Below the pieces are notes generated by a model, which was not told where the DNA came from, did no database searches, and was given only the letters and a program-made list of their open reading frames with translations. DNA of 39,596 bases from positions 1 through 39,596 of IMG/VR virus record IMGVR_UViG_3300027852_000091; one strand, 5' to 3'. Shown here one piece after another: positions 14,399 to 20,678 of this stretch; position 1 is the stretch's first letter, and each line of letters begins with the position of its first letter. The position numbers and the translations under genes were made by a program. This stretch comes from a virus.

Positions 14399-14905
14399 AT
14401 GGACGGACTTTTTACAAATAAATCAGCAGCTAAAAATACTCACAAGAGCGCGGAGTGGTACACGCCTGCATGGATTTTTGAAGAGTTGGCGATAACTTTC
14501 GATCTGGATCCATCATCACCACACGATATGGAGACGGCGGTACCAGCTAAAACCAAGCTCACTGTGTTTGATGATGGGCTTAGCAAAGAGTGGCTCGGTC
14601 GGGTATGGCTTAATCCGCCGTATGGCAAAGAGACGCCTTTTTGGATCCGCAGAATGATAGCGCATGGTAACGGGGTAGCTCTCGTATTTAGCCGGACAGA
14701 CGCAGCCTGGTGCCAGGAGGCAATGAAATCATGCGCATCTATGCTATTTCTAGGAGGGCGGATCCAGTTCATACCAGGCAAAGAAAACCAGCACAAACAA
14801 AGCCGAAGTGCTGCCGGTACCGTGATGTTCGCATTCGGAAATGAATGCTCGGAAGCTTTGGGGCGGATGAGCGATCGCGGAGTTTATTTAGAACGTAATG
14901 TTTAA
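14399..14905 (+). CDS. Phage DNA N6-adenine methyltransferase (Dam type), cassette B1
   Basis: A 168-residue enzyme of the phage Dam family. It transfers a methyl group from S-adenosylmethionine to adenine in DNA. Visible pieces: SAEWYTPAWIFEEL (17-30), ITFDLDPSS (32-40) and the catalytic LNPPYG at 71-76. The length is usual for the phage-type enzyme, which has no separate target domain. It is the largest cassette of array B and has attC sites on both sides. Likely use: protect phage DNA from GATC-type or other adenine-sensitive restriction. The TAA stop is part of the core box. Confidence 0.88.
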   Translation: MDGLFTNKSAAKNTHKSAEWYTPAWIFEELAITFDLDPSSPHDMETAVPAKTKLTVFDDGLSKEWLGRVWLNPPYGKETPFWIRRMIAHGNGVALVFSRTDAAWCQEAMKSCASMLFLGGRIQFIPGKENQHKQSRSAAGTVMFAFGNECSEALGRMSDRGVYLERNV

Positions 14906-14961
14906 CGCTTTAGTTAAACCGTCGCGCTTTTTGCGGTCGGATTTTGAACGCCTTGTTATAA
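14900..14961 (+). other. attC site B2 (62 bp)
   Basis: Boxes GTTTAAC and GTTATAA, arms ACCGTCGC and GCGGTCGG. Very similar to attC A3. Right box GTTATAAGGC pairs with the box at 15183-15192 with one mismatch. Confidence 0.85.
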
Positions 14962-14982
14962 GGCGATTAAGGAGAAACAGGA

Positions 14983-15183
14983 ATGAAAATTGAACTAAAT
15001 TATGAGCAATCTACAGGGGCTATTACAGACAACAACGGCATTATGATTTGCATCTGGCCTGGACTAGAGCAACACGAAACAAAAGCACAAAACGGCAAAG
15101 GAGTGGAAGGAATTGTAAAGCTGAAGGATGCAGGTTTTACAACTGAAGATATTATTGCGCTGAAGAGTAGGGAAATAATTTAG
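14983..15183 (+). CDS. Hypothetical cassette protein B2, paralogue of the 19366 gene
   Basis: A 66-residue protein, MKIELNYEQSTGAITDNNGI, ending with a short helix FTTEDIIALKSREI. It is clearly related to the backbone protein at 19366-19566 (shared E/Y-x-x-x-T-G-A-I-T-D-x-N-G and the C-terminal T-x-x-E/D-I-I-x-L-K). So the same family exists as a mobile cassette and as a fixed phage gene. AAGGAG precedes the ATG. The TAG stop lies just ahead of the core box. Function unknown. Confidence 0.75.
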   Translation: MKIELNYEQSTGAITDNNGIMICIWPGLEQHETKAQNGKGVEGIVKLKDAGFTTEDIIALKSREII

Positions 15184-15185
15184 CC

Positions 15186-15266
15186 ATATAACGCAATTTA
15201 GTTAACCGGAGAGGAATAATGAGCGAAGCGAAGAGTGACGAATCCGAGTTAAACGCATTGTTATGC
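15186..15266 (+). other. attC site B3 (81 bp), carries RBS and start codon
   Basis: Boxes ATATAAC and GTTATGC with arms AGTTAACCGG and CCGAGTTAAA. The downstream gene's GGAGAGG, ATG and first 16 codons lie inside. Right box GTTATGCG is the complement of the box at 15521-15528. Confidence 0.8.
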
Positions 15267-15527
15267 GTAGACACTATTGACCATGTGGATGATGTCAGCG
15301 ACCCAATTAATGGCATGGCTAGAGCCAGAGTGTATTTTAAAAACGGGCATTCATTAAGTATTATAAGAGGACAATATTCCTATGGTGGTGATGAGGGGTT
15401 GTTTGAAATAATGCCTAGTGATGAAAAATTTATTGATGAAGAAGATAGCGGTGATTCTGTTGTTGGTTATTTAACAACTGAAAGAGTCCAATATTACATT
15501 GATAAAATTGGCGCTATTGGCGCATAA
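15219..15527 (+). CDS. Hypothetical cassette protein B3
   Basis: A 102-residue acidic protein (MSEAKSDESELNALLCVDTI...), mixed alpha/beta, no membrane segment. Its first 16 codons are attC DNA, so its N-terminus is shaped by the recombination site. The start was chosen for the GGAGAGG site. Stop TAA lies in the next core box. No family recognised. Confidence 0.7.
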   Translation: MSEAKSDESELNALLCVDTIDHVDDVSDPINGMARARVYFKNGHSLSIIRGQYSYGGDEGLFEIMPSDEKFIDEEDSGDSVVGYLTTERVQYYIDKIGAIGA

Positions 15528-15649
15528 CGCTTTAGTTGTGCAGCCTGCGGAAATTACATGAGGATTTTGGAAAATGAAAGAAGATAAGCAAACCGCCGAA
15601 CCAGAAAAAACCGACGCAGTAGCAGGTCTGAACGAACGCCTTGTTATGT
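15522..15649 (+). other. attC site B4 (128 bp, VCR-like length)
   Basis: Boxes GCATAAC and GTTATGT. The inner arms GCAGCCTGC and GCAGGTCTGAAC pair over most of their length, and the long loop between them carries the start codon and 25 codons of the next gene. Long sites like this resemble Vibrio-type repeats. Right box GTTATGTTGC complements 15901-15910. Confidence 0.75.
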
Positions 15650-15909
15650 TGCCACCATACGTTGAACCGGAGCATAGACTATTAATTGAACAAGCAGAAG
15701 CAATGCTACGTGAGTATGAGGCTTTTTTGCTGAAAAAAATTAAGGCTGAATTATTTGAGTGTGGGTGGAATATTGAACCAAGCCCTAACGAGATTAGAAA
15801 GGCGGAAAGGCAATACCACGAAGATCCGGTGAGAGCGCACCTATTGAAGCAGCTAGTGAATATAAACGCTTTATGTGAAAAGCCGCGCTTTATGATTAAA
15901 GCAACATAA
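15574..15909 (+). CDS. Hypothetical cassette protein B4
   Basis: A 111-residue charged helical protein, MKEDKQTAEPEKTDAVAGLN onward, with a central KKIKAELFECGWNIEPSPNE segment. The first quarter is encoded within attC B4. No membrane segment or known motif. Its TAA is in the core box of attC B5. Confidence 0.7.
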   Translation: MKEDKQTAEPEKTDAVAGLNERLVMLPPYVEPEHRLLIEQAEAMLREYEAFLLKKIKAELFECGWNIEPSPNEIRKAERQYHEDPVRAHLLKQLVNINALCEKPRFMIKAT

Positions 15910-15963
15910 CGCCCAATATTAAACCGCCGAGCTTGCGAGGTCGGCTTGAATTTCTTGTTAGGC
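15904..15963 (+). other. attC site B5 (60 bp)
   Basis: Boxes ACATAAC and GTTAGGC, arms AAACCGCCGAG and TCGGCTTGAAT. Nearly identical to site C1 at 24525-24583, differing only in the loop. Right box GTTAGGCGC complements 16110-16118. Confidence 0.88.
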
Positions 15964-15985
15964 GCTACGGCGCATGAGGTAAAAA

Positions 15986-16117
15986 ATGAAGTTTTTAAAC
16001 TTGGGTGTTGGTGTTGTTTTTGCCTATTTAGCATTAGCCGGTTTTGGTGGCAGCCCCATTGACGCTATTAACGGGATTATTGCTGGATTGAATATCGGCC
16101 TATTTTTAGGCGCCTAA
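15986..16117 (+). CDS. Tiny membrane protein, cassette B5
   Basis: Forty-three residues, MKFLNLGVGVVFAYLALAGF then a Gly/Ile/Leu-rich second half, predicted to form two short membrane helices. GAGGT lies just before the ATG at 15986, and the TAA at 16115 is the core box. It is the only frame in this cassette, which makes it likely to be real. Function unknown. Confidence 0.65.
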   Translation: MKFLNLGVGVVFAYLALAGFGGSPIDAINGIIAGLNIGLFLGA

Positions 16118-16171
16118 CGCCCGTTAATAAGCCGTGAGTGTAGCGAATCGGCTTGATGAACCTTGTTATAT
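16112..16171 (+). other. attC site B6 (60 bp)
   Basis: Boxes GCCTAAC and GTTATAT, arms ATAAGCCGTGAG and CGGCTTGAT. The loop GTGTAGCGAATC resembles that of attC A1. Right box GTTATATT complements 16414-16421. Confidence 0.85.
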
Positions 16172-16189
16172 TAAATTAAGGAGAAGGTT

Positions 16190-16420
16190 TTGGAGCAACT
16201 AGCAATAGCAATAACCGGAGGTTTGGCAATTTGGCTTACACAGCAAAGCAAGGAGGCGTGGAAAAAATATGCCTGCTTGTTTGGGTTGGCGGGCCAGCCG
16301 TTTTGGTTTTATTCAGCGTATACCGCAGAGCAGTGGGGTATTTTAATGTTAACAATATTTTATACGTATAGCTGGTACTTGGGGCTAAAAAATAACTGGC
16401 TAGGCAGCAAGGCAATATAA
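16190..16420 (+). CDS. Small membrane protein, cassette B6
   Basis: A 76-residue protein starting at TTG 16190 behind GGAGAAGG. Hydrophobic stretches at residues ~3-17, 28-45 and 48-66 suggest two or three membrane helices, with aromatic-rich ends (FWFYSAYTAEQW). No known family. TAA stop in the core box. Confidence 0.65.
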   Translation: MEQLAIAITGGLAIWLTQQSKEAWKKYACLFGLAGQPFWFYSAYTAEQWGILMLTIFYTYSWYLGLKNNWLGSKAI

Positions 16421-16487
16421 CGCCTTAATTAACTGGCGGCGAAGCCGTCCAAGCGAGGAACGAGCGATGTTGAATGACTTGTTATAT
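16415..16487 (+). other. attC site B7 (73 bp), carries RBS and start codon
   Basis: Boxes ATATAAC and GTTATAT, arms GGCGGC and GCCGTCC. The body is identical to attC A2 although the cassettes differ. GAGG and ATG 16467 lie inside. Right box GTTATATG complements 16682-16689. Confidence 0.88.
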
Positions 16488-16688
16488 GCAGGACAGATTA
16501 AAGAAGGCGACAAGCTGAAAGTCACTTACGAAGGCGAACGCATTTCTTATAACGCAGAGCAAATACTTAATGCAGGAACCGATAAAGAAGAGATAATTTT
16601 ACACGTAGATAGTAATTTATATTTCATAACTTCAATGGCTATTGACGGTACATCATGGGCTAAAAATGTGCAAATTGAAGCCATATAA
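16467..16688 (+). CDS. Hypothetical cassette protein B7
   Basis: A 73-residue beta-type protein, MLNDLLYAGQIKEGDKLKVT, with an SH3-like run of short strands. Its MLNDLL start is attC-encoded, as in cassette A2. It ends IEAI with the core-box TAA. No family recognised. Confidence 0.7.
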   Translation: MLNDLLYAGQIKEGDKLKVTYEGERISYNAEQILNAGTDKEEIILHVDSNLYFITSMAIDGTSWAKNVQIEAI

Positions 16689-16743
16689 CGCTTTAGCTAA
16701 ATCGCGCAGCGTAGCGGAGTCGAATTTTAGCGCCTTGTTATAC
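16683..16743 (+). other. attC site B8 (61 bp)
   Basis: Boxes ATATAAC and GTTATAC, arms TCGCGCAG and the GGAGTCGAA side. Almost identical to site C2 at 24794-24855 (few base changes). Right box GTTATACGGC complements 17065-17074. Confidence 0.88.
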
Positions 16744-16767
16744 GGCGCAAAACTTGGAGACACGAAA

Positions 16768-17073
16768 ATGAGCAAGAAACTTAAACTAACAAAGATCGCA
16801 CTGGAAACCAAAAGCGGCAATGAGGTTGAGCTGACCATTACCGAAGCCAGGGAGCTGTACGAGCAGCTTGATTCGCTGTTTGGTGTTAAAGAAACTCATA
16901 TCCCCTCTTGTCCAATTGTTATCGATCGGGATCGATGGCGACCACCGTTCAGCCCTTACTGGTATGACGCAGTACCAAAAAGCACAGACATAACAACACT
17001 ATTCAATGATGCACAATGCAAGGTTGAGGGTAGTAGTGGGCTTTCTGTTTCATACTGCGGCGAAGCCGTATAA
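16768..17073 (+). CDS. Hypothetical cassette protein B8
   Basis: A 101-residue protein from ATG 16768 with GGAG upstream; a longer in-frame opening from 16642 would read back through the attC and the preceding gene and is rejected. N-terminal 40 residues are a basic, strand-rich part (MSKKLKLTKIALETKSGNEV) followed by a helix ITEARELYEQLDSLFG; the rest is Pro/Trp/Asp rich. TAA in the core box. No family recognised. Confidence 0.7.
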   Translation: MSKKLKLTKIALETKSGNEVELTITEARELYEQLDSLFGVKETHIPSCPIVIDRDRWRPPFSPYWYDAVPKSTDITTLFNDAQCKVEGSSGLSVSYCGEAV

Positions 17074-17130
17074 CGCTTAAGTTAAAAGGCGGGCGCTTTT
17101 GCCCGTCCATTTTTCAACACCTTGTTATAT
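17068..17130 (+). other. attC site B9 (63 bp)
   Basis: Boxes GTATAAC and GTTATAT, arms GGCGGGCGC and GCCCGTCC. Right box GTTATATGGC complements 17547-17556 at the dock end of the array. Confidence 0.85.
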
Positions 17131-17138
17131 GGCGGGAT

Positions 17139-17555
17139 ATGATTATGTATTTTAAAGGAAAGAGAGAGATTAAAGCTGAGGTAAAACGGCTAACAAAAAG
17201 TAACGATGAGCTAAGTGAACAAATAAACGATGCTAATGGCAATAATGCTGATTTACTTGATCGCGTAGCCGTTTTAGACAAAGAGGTGGACAGGATAAAA
17301 GAAGCGGCTTGCAAAATAGAAACAGAACGCAACAAATTAAAGAATATGGTTAGAGAGCAGACCGAGGCCGATTTACTAGTAAATGCCATGAAAGGGGTTG
17401 GCATAATAAAGGATGGCCCAGCTGTTAATTATGATGTTTTTTCAGAGCAAAGGAGGCTAGTAGAATTGCAAAGACAGGCGGCAACAATGAACACAACGAT
17501 GCGTCAAGGTTTCGGTAGTTTAGGCGCTGGATTATTAGGAGTGGCAGCCATATAA
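17139..17555 (+). CDS. Coiled-coil cassette protein B9
   Basis: A 138-residue protein. Residues ~8-80 are a long coiled coil (KAEVKRLTKSNDELSEQIND; EVDRIKEAACKIETERNKLK), and the C-terminus is a Gly-rich hydrophobic tail (GFGSLGAGLLGVAAI). The start may be ATG 17139 or 17145. It is the cassette next to dock B, so by integron logic the most recently gained of the nine. TAA in the core box. Confidence 0.7.
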   Translation: MIMYFKGKREIKAEVKRLTKSNDELSEQINDANGNNADLLDRVAVLDKEVDRIKEAACKIETERNKLKNMVREQTEADLLVNAMKGVGIIKDGPAVNYDVFSEQRRLVELQRQAATMNTTMRQGFGSLGAGLLGVAAI

Positions 17556-17610
17556 CAGCGGTAATAAGCGGCACACATTCCGCACTTTCCGCATATTAGG
17601 ATATTAAAGC
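17556..17610 (+). other. Dock B: attI-like landing site of array B
   Basis: Begins CAGCGGTAATAAGCGGCACA right after the core TAA and carries two CACWTTCCG units, then CATATTAGGATATTAAAG. TAATAAGCGG and CCGCATATTA form an imperfect hairpin around the units. Same sequence as docks A and C; no second GTT box. A short MENN reading frame relic follows at 17617. Confidence 0.75.
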
Positions 17611-17641
17611 CAAAACATGGAAAATAACGAGGTAATACAGA

Positions 17642-18118
17642 ATGATGAAACATGAAGCAATGCCTGACTTCAAAAGGCAGTTTGAGAAAGAGACCGGCAT
17701 CAAGCTGGATTATAGAGTGATGGCGTACCTAGCCAATACAGAAGGTAAATATCCTATTTACGACAGGGCCACTGCTGTAGAGGTAATTGAGTTTCTTGAG
17801 GGGTATCTAAACAATTACATTGAAGCCAACAAGCATCAATACCCTGACTTCGATGGCTTTGTATTTAAGCCTAGAGTTGAGATGAAAAAGCTAAAGCATG
17901 GTACGCTTAAAGAATATATAGAAAATTACATTACGGAAGTTTTCCAGCGTAAAGTAACAGCCAAGAAGCACAAGCCGGTATTGAATAGGGGTGATGCAAT
18001 GTTCCCCCACAACATCATCATGGCGGATAGTGACGCTAAACTAGCGACAGAGATTGGCAAAGGGAATCGCAGCAAAGGGGTGAGAATCGCGCTTCGAGCG
18101 TTTTCTGATGCTGAATAG
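17642..18118 (+). CDS. Hypothetical protein
   Basis: A 158-residue mixed protein behind a TAACGAGG leader (17625-17632); the start is ATG 17642 or the next codon. Aromatic, charged N-terminal half (YLANTEGKYPIYDRATAVEV), basic C-terminal half (KGNRSKGVRIALRAFSDAE). No recognised motif. It is the first backbone gene after array B. Confidence 0.7.
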   Translation: MMKHEAMPDFKRQFEKETGIKLDYRVMAYLANTEGKYPIYDRATAVEVIEFLEGYLNNYIEANKHQYPDFDGFVFKPRVEMKKLKHGTLKEYIENYITEVFQRKVTAKKHKPVLNRGDAMFPHNIIMADSDAKLATEIGKGNRSKGVRIALRAFSDAE

Positions 18119-18120
18119 GC

Positions 18121-18129
18121 TGCTATAAT
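18121..18129 (+). promoter_or_regulatory. Extended -10 promoter before the first HNH gene
   Basis: TGCTATAAT is a perfect extended -10 element (TGnTATAAT). There is no good -35 box at 17 bases, which extended promoters can do without. It would start a transcript with a ~95-base leader before the HNH gene. Confidence 0.6.
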
Positions 18130-18169
18130 GGTTGTGCGCCTAGGCAATGCAGGCCGAAACATGGGAATT

Positions 18170-18214
18170 CAGTCACCCATTGGCGCAACACTTCGACTGA
18201 TTAATCCGTGACTG
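18170..18214 (+). other. Structured leader of the HNH gene
   Basis: CAGTCAC (18170-18176) and GTGACTG (18208-18214) are exact complements, and ATGGG with CCCAT nearby make a competing hairpin. The structure ends just before the GGAG site of the HNH gene and could control its translation. Alternatively it marks the insertion site of the mobile endonuclease. Confidence 0.45.
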
Positions 18215-18226
18215 GAGATTATTCAA

Positions 18227-18892
18227 ATGCAATTAATCAAAAAGCTCGACATGCGTTTCCCGACAGAATTAAGCGCGCAAAAGCGTCGTTATGGTTTATT
18301 TCTTTGCTCAGATTGCACGACAAGCGTGGAAGTTGTTATTCATAGTGGGCTTAGAGCGAAATCATGCAAGCCGTGCGCTGCGATTGCTACTGGTAAGCGT
18401 TTCTCAAAACACGGAGGAACTGGCACTAGGTTATATAAAATATGGAAGGGTATGAATCAACGATGCAACAACGTAAACAACTCTGATTATAGTTGTTATG
18501 GCGGTCGTGGAATAAAAGTTTGTGATGAATGGATCAATTTCGACCTGTTCCGTGACTGGTCTTTAGCTAATGGTTATTTAGACAACCTTAAAATTGATCG
18601 TATTGATAACGATGGTGACTACTGCCCAGGCAATTGCAGGCTTACCACGCAGTCGGTTCAATCCAGAAACACTAGGCGATTAAGGGCTAATAATACAAGC
18701 GGTTATCGCGGAGTAAGCTTTGACAAGCCACAAAATAAATGGCGCGTTCAAATCAGTGTTGATAGCAAGGTGATCCATATCGGCTATTTTGAGAAAGCCC
18801 TAGAAGCCGCCAAAACCTATGACGCTTACGTCATCGACAATAACCTAGAGCACACTACAAACGGATTAATTAATTCTTTGGATAGACTGTGA
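18227..18892 (+). CDS. HNH-AP2 homing endonuclease
   Basis: A 221-residue free-standing homing endonuclease. Domain order: N-terminal MQLIKKLDMR and a zinc ribbon (CSDC and CKPC), an HNH-type core (RIDNDGDYCPGNCRLTTQSV, residues ~125-145) and a C-terminal AP2 DNA-binding domain (SGYRGVSFDKPQNKWRVQIS onward, ~164-205). Such enzymes cut DNA lacking their gene and spread. A close relative lies at 21411, sharing both ends (MQLIKKLDMR and NLEHTTNGLI). The stop overlaps the next start. Confidence 0.88.
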   Translation: MQLIKKLDMRFPTELSAQKRRYGLFLCSDCTTSVEVVIHSGLRAKSCKPCAAIATGKRFSKHGGTGTRLYKIWKGMNQRCNNVNNSDYSCYGGRGIKVCDEWINFDLFRDWSLANGYLDNLKIDRIDNDGDYCPGNCRLTTQSVQSRNTRRLRANNTSGYRGVSFDKPQNKWRVQISVDSKVIHIGYFEKALEAAKTYDAYVIDNNLEHTTNGLINSLDRL

Positions 18893-19059
18893 AAGTACGA
18901 ATAAAAAAGAGCAAGTACAATCATACGTGGTACGCCAAGATGCTTGGTAAAACCGTTGAAGTAGAAAGGGAATGCAGTGAGTTTTTTTGGGCTAGGGAGC
19001 CAGCGGGACATATCAATATCATCTTTAAGGACGATGTGGAGGTGATTAATGAAAACTAA
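18889..19059 (+). CDS. Small basic hypothetical protein
   Basis: Fifty-six residues from GTG 18889, which overlaps the HNH stop: MKVRIKKSKYNHTWYAKMLG, then an acidic end. The tight coupling to its neighbours on both sides (overlap with the next ATG at 19049) supports it. No family recognised. Confidence 0.6.
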   Translation: MKVRIKKSKYNHTWYAKMLGKTVEVERECSEFFWAREPAGHINIIFKDDVEVINEN

Positions 19060-19216
19060 AGCATTATGGATTATTTTGGCTGTTGCCGTTTCAGCGTTAA
19101 ATATATTTGTTGATGGACAACTAGAATCTTTAGTTCTACTCGCTGTTACTGGTGCTTGTATTTTGTTTTACCACTTAGCGCGGATTGTAGAGCTACTTGA
19201 AGAGAGGGATAGTTAA
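19049..19216 (+). CDS. Small two-TM membrane protein
   Basis: Fifty-five residues with hydrophobic stretches at ~4-19 and 30-45 (LVLLAVTGACILFYHLA) and a charged C-terminus. It overlaps the previous stop and its TAA is followed directly by the ATG of the next gene. Function unknown. Confidence 0.6.
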   Translation: MKTKALWIILAVAVSALNIFVDGQLESLVLLAVTGACILFYHLARIVELLEERDS

Positions 19217-19369
19217 ATGACAATCAAACGAAGTGAAAAGTACGATGCTTATTATGATGATGATACTAATGAGTGGACTGAGCCGCAGTGCGGTAATCCA
19301 GGCTGTGAGTTTTGTGCGGATAGGCCAGATAAGCCGTTGGCTGACAAAATAGAGGATATAACTGAATGA
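19217..19369 (+). CDS. Small acidic Cys-containing protein
   Basis: Fifty residues, with CGNPGCEFC near residue 30 that could bind metal, and many Asp/Glu/Tyr. Start follows the previous stop without a gap; stop overlaps the next start (ATGA). No family recognised. Confidence 0.6.
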   Translation: MTIKRSEKYDAYYDDDTNEWTEPQCGNPGCEFCADRPDKPLADKIEDITE

Positions 19370-19566
19370 AAACAATATTTGAATACGATAAAGAAACGGG
19401 CGCTATAACTGACAAAAACGGCCTAGTAAGCTATTTTAGCGGCATGGAGGGGTTTGATAAAGGAAGCGAAGGTATCCCAGTTCTTGAGCTTATAAAGCTT
19501 GGGGTTACGCCGGACGAAATCATTAAACTTAAAAACAACAATCTGTTCCATGAGCCGAACATATAG
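19366..19566 (+). CDS. Hypothetical protein, backbone paralogue of cassette B2
   Basis: A 66-residue protein MKTIFEYDKETGAITDKNGL with C-terminal TPDEIIKLKNNNLF. It is related to the cassette protein at 14983-15183 along its length. Here it sits in a run of overlapping small genes with no attC nearby. Function unknown; the pair suggests exchange between cassettes and phage backbone. Confidence 0.72.
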   Translation: MKTIFEYDKETGAITDKNGLVSYFSGMEGFDKGSEGIPVLELIKLGVTPDEIIKLKNNNLFHEPNI

Positions 19567-20034
19567 AAGCAAAGATTAAGGCCCGAATAGCGCGTAAGTC
19601 TATTGGCTACAATAGCGTCGAAAACGTATCCAGGGAAGGGCTGGAGGGGCAAACCATAATAACGAGACACAAAAAAGCCAGCGATTAAACTGGCTTAGAT
19701 GCGATAAAAGTCTAATTGGCATATCTCAGCCGGTTGGGTTAAACTTCTATCTCGGTTGTTTACAAGACAACCTGTTTGACGAAGGACCGAACCTCCTAGC
19801 GTCAATGGCCGTTAGTATAATGCGCCAATCGTAAAAGATCAAAGCAAACATAGCCCTAGTTAGTGGCCGCCGTTCAAAAAAGCTGACAAAAAGCTGATAA
19901 CACTAGACGGGACAACACCGCCAAACTGTCCGTTATCTATTTGAAGCCTGTTTACAGGACTAGGGGAGCTTAGTAATTTGACTACCTACGGGGATCAAAT
20001 GAAAGGGCGGTAATAATCACTAAGGAGCCAAACC
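19567..20034 (+). other. Gene-poor region with several hairpins
   Basis: No convincing gene on either strand in 468 bases. It holds a terminator-like hairpin (19671-19697), GGTTGT-TTACAAG-ACAACC (about 19755-19773), a GACG...CGTC hairpin just after it, and two AAAAGCTGA direct repeats near 19880. The series of stems could be a small RNA, an untranslated leader of the 20035 gene, or part of a replication or packaging site. I tried to fold a tRNA here and could not. Confidence 0.4.
19671..19697 (-). terminator. Rho-independent terminator (minus strand)
   Basis: AAGCCAG and CTGGCTT form a stem around an eight-base loop. On the minus strand the stem is followed by TTTTTTG, a proper U-run. It would stop antisense transcription through the early region; on the plus strand the A-run precedes the stem, so it would be weak there. 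Confidence 0.6.
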
Positions 20035-20238
20035 ATGCCTGATATTTCAATGTGCGAAAACAAAGACTGCGAGCTATCCAAAACCTGCTATCGGTTTAAC
20101 GCTACGCCAGGTTGCGTGCAGTCATATTCTATATTCAAGCCAGTCACTATCAAAGGCGTGGTTACGTGTGACTATTACATGAGGTCTAGTTATTTTAAGT
20201 ATAACGATATACCAATCCGATCTAACATAGACACATAA
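20035..20238 (+). CDS. Small Cys-rich phage protein
   Basis: A 67-residue protein with Cys at positions 7, 12, 17, 27 and 45 (MCENKDCELSKTCYRFNATP). Proteins with this start are seen in many phages, function unknown; a metal site is likely. AAGGAG precedes the ATG. Confidence 0.7.
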   Translation: MPDISMCENKDCELSKTCYRFNATPGCVQSYSIFKPVTIKGVVTCDYYMRSSYFKYNDIPIRSNIDT

Positions 20239-20256
20239 AAAGCTACCGCTCTCTAT

Positions 20257-20271
20257 ATATGCGTGTATACT
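20257..20271 (+). promoter_or_regulatory. Candidate promoter sharing a 13-base core with 14082
   Basis: ATATGCGTGTATA overlaps TATACT (20266-20271), a good -10 box; no clear -35. Immediately after it GTGTAT and ATACAC form an inverted repeat with nine bases between, a possible operator. It precedes the gene at 20315. Confidence 0.5.
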
Positions 20272-20314
20272 AAACCCATACACACAAAGACACTAACTAA
20301 AGAGAAACTAGAAA

Positions 20315-20488
20315 ATGAAAAACGACAAATTCATCATTCTTACAGAAGATAACGCAACTCCAGAGCTTGTTGAAGAAGCGTTCAATAGCACAATGGGCCT
20401 TCATTATGATACGCACAGCAAGAAAGTCAGAGTGATGGTTAAAGAGTGCATAGACGCAACGCTGGCAGAGATGAGGCTTCAGAAATGA
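20315..20488 (+). CDS. Small hypothetical protein
   Basis: Fifty-seven residues, MKNDKFIILTEDNATPELVE and a basic-amphipathic second half. AAGAGAAAC is a modest ribosome site. The stop overlaps the next ATG (ATGA). No family recognised. Confidence 0.65.
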   Translation: MKNDKFIILTEDNATPELVEEAFNSTMGLHYDTHSKKVRVMVKECIDATLAEMRLQK

Positions 20489-20664
20489 AGCCTTACAAGG
20501 CGGGTGATGTTGTTATGGTCGAGCTTCCTGGCGGCCTTTTTGAGGGAGCTATAAAAGAAGTTCTGGAGAATTACGGATTTAAGCACGAGCAAGAGACAAA
20601 ATACCGCATCCAGTCAAACGAAATTGACACTATAACTAGCGCAAGATGTATCAAGAGGAACTAA
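20485..20664 (+). CDS. Small SH3-like hypothetical protein
   Basis: Fifty-nine residues from ATG 20485 (MKPYKAGDVVMVELPGGLFE), chosen because it overlaps the previous stop; an upstream opening at 20446 is not supported. The start resembles small beta-barrel (KOW/SH3-like) proteins. Function unknown. Confidence 0.65.
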   Translation: MKPYKAGDVVMVELPGGLFEGAIKEVLENYGFKHEQETKYRIQSNEIDTITSARCIKRN

Positions 20665-20678
20665 CGAGGCAAGAGAAA

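Noticed and set aside
16642-16767. Longer start for the 16768 gene
   Set aside because: It would run through the preceding gene and an attC; the ATG at 16768 has a ribosome site.
17139-17610. Docks as ordinary attC sites
   Set aside because: They have only one core box, no GTT on the other side and no attC arms, and they are conserved among themselves rather than variable.
19712-19800. tRNA-like fold around GGTTGT...ACAACC
   Set aside because: No acceptor stem closes and no T-loop GTTCGAATC-like sequence is present; only the single arm resembles an anticodon stem.
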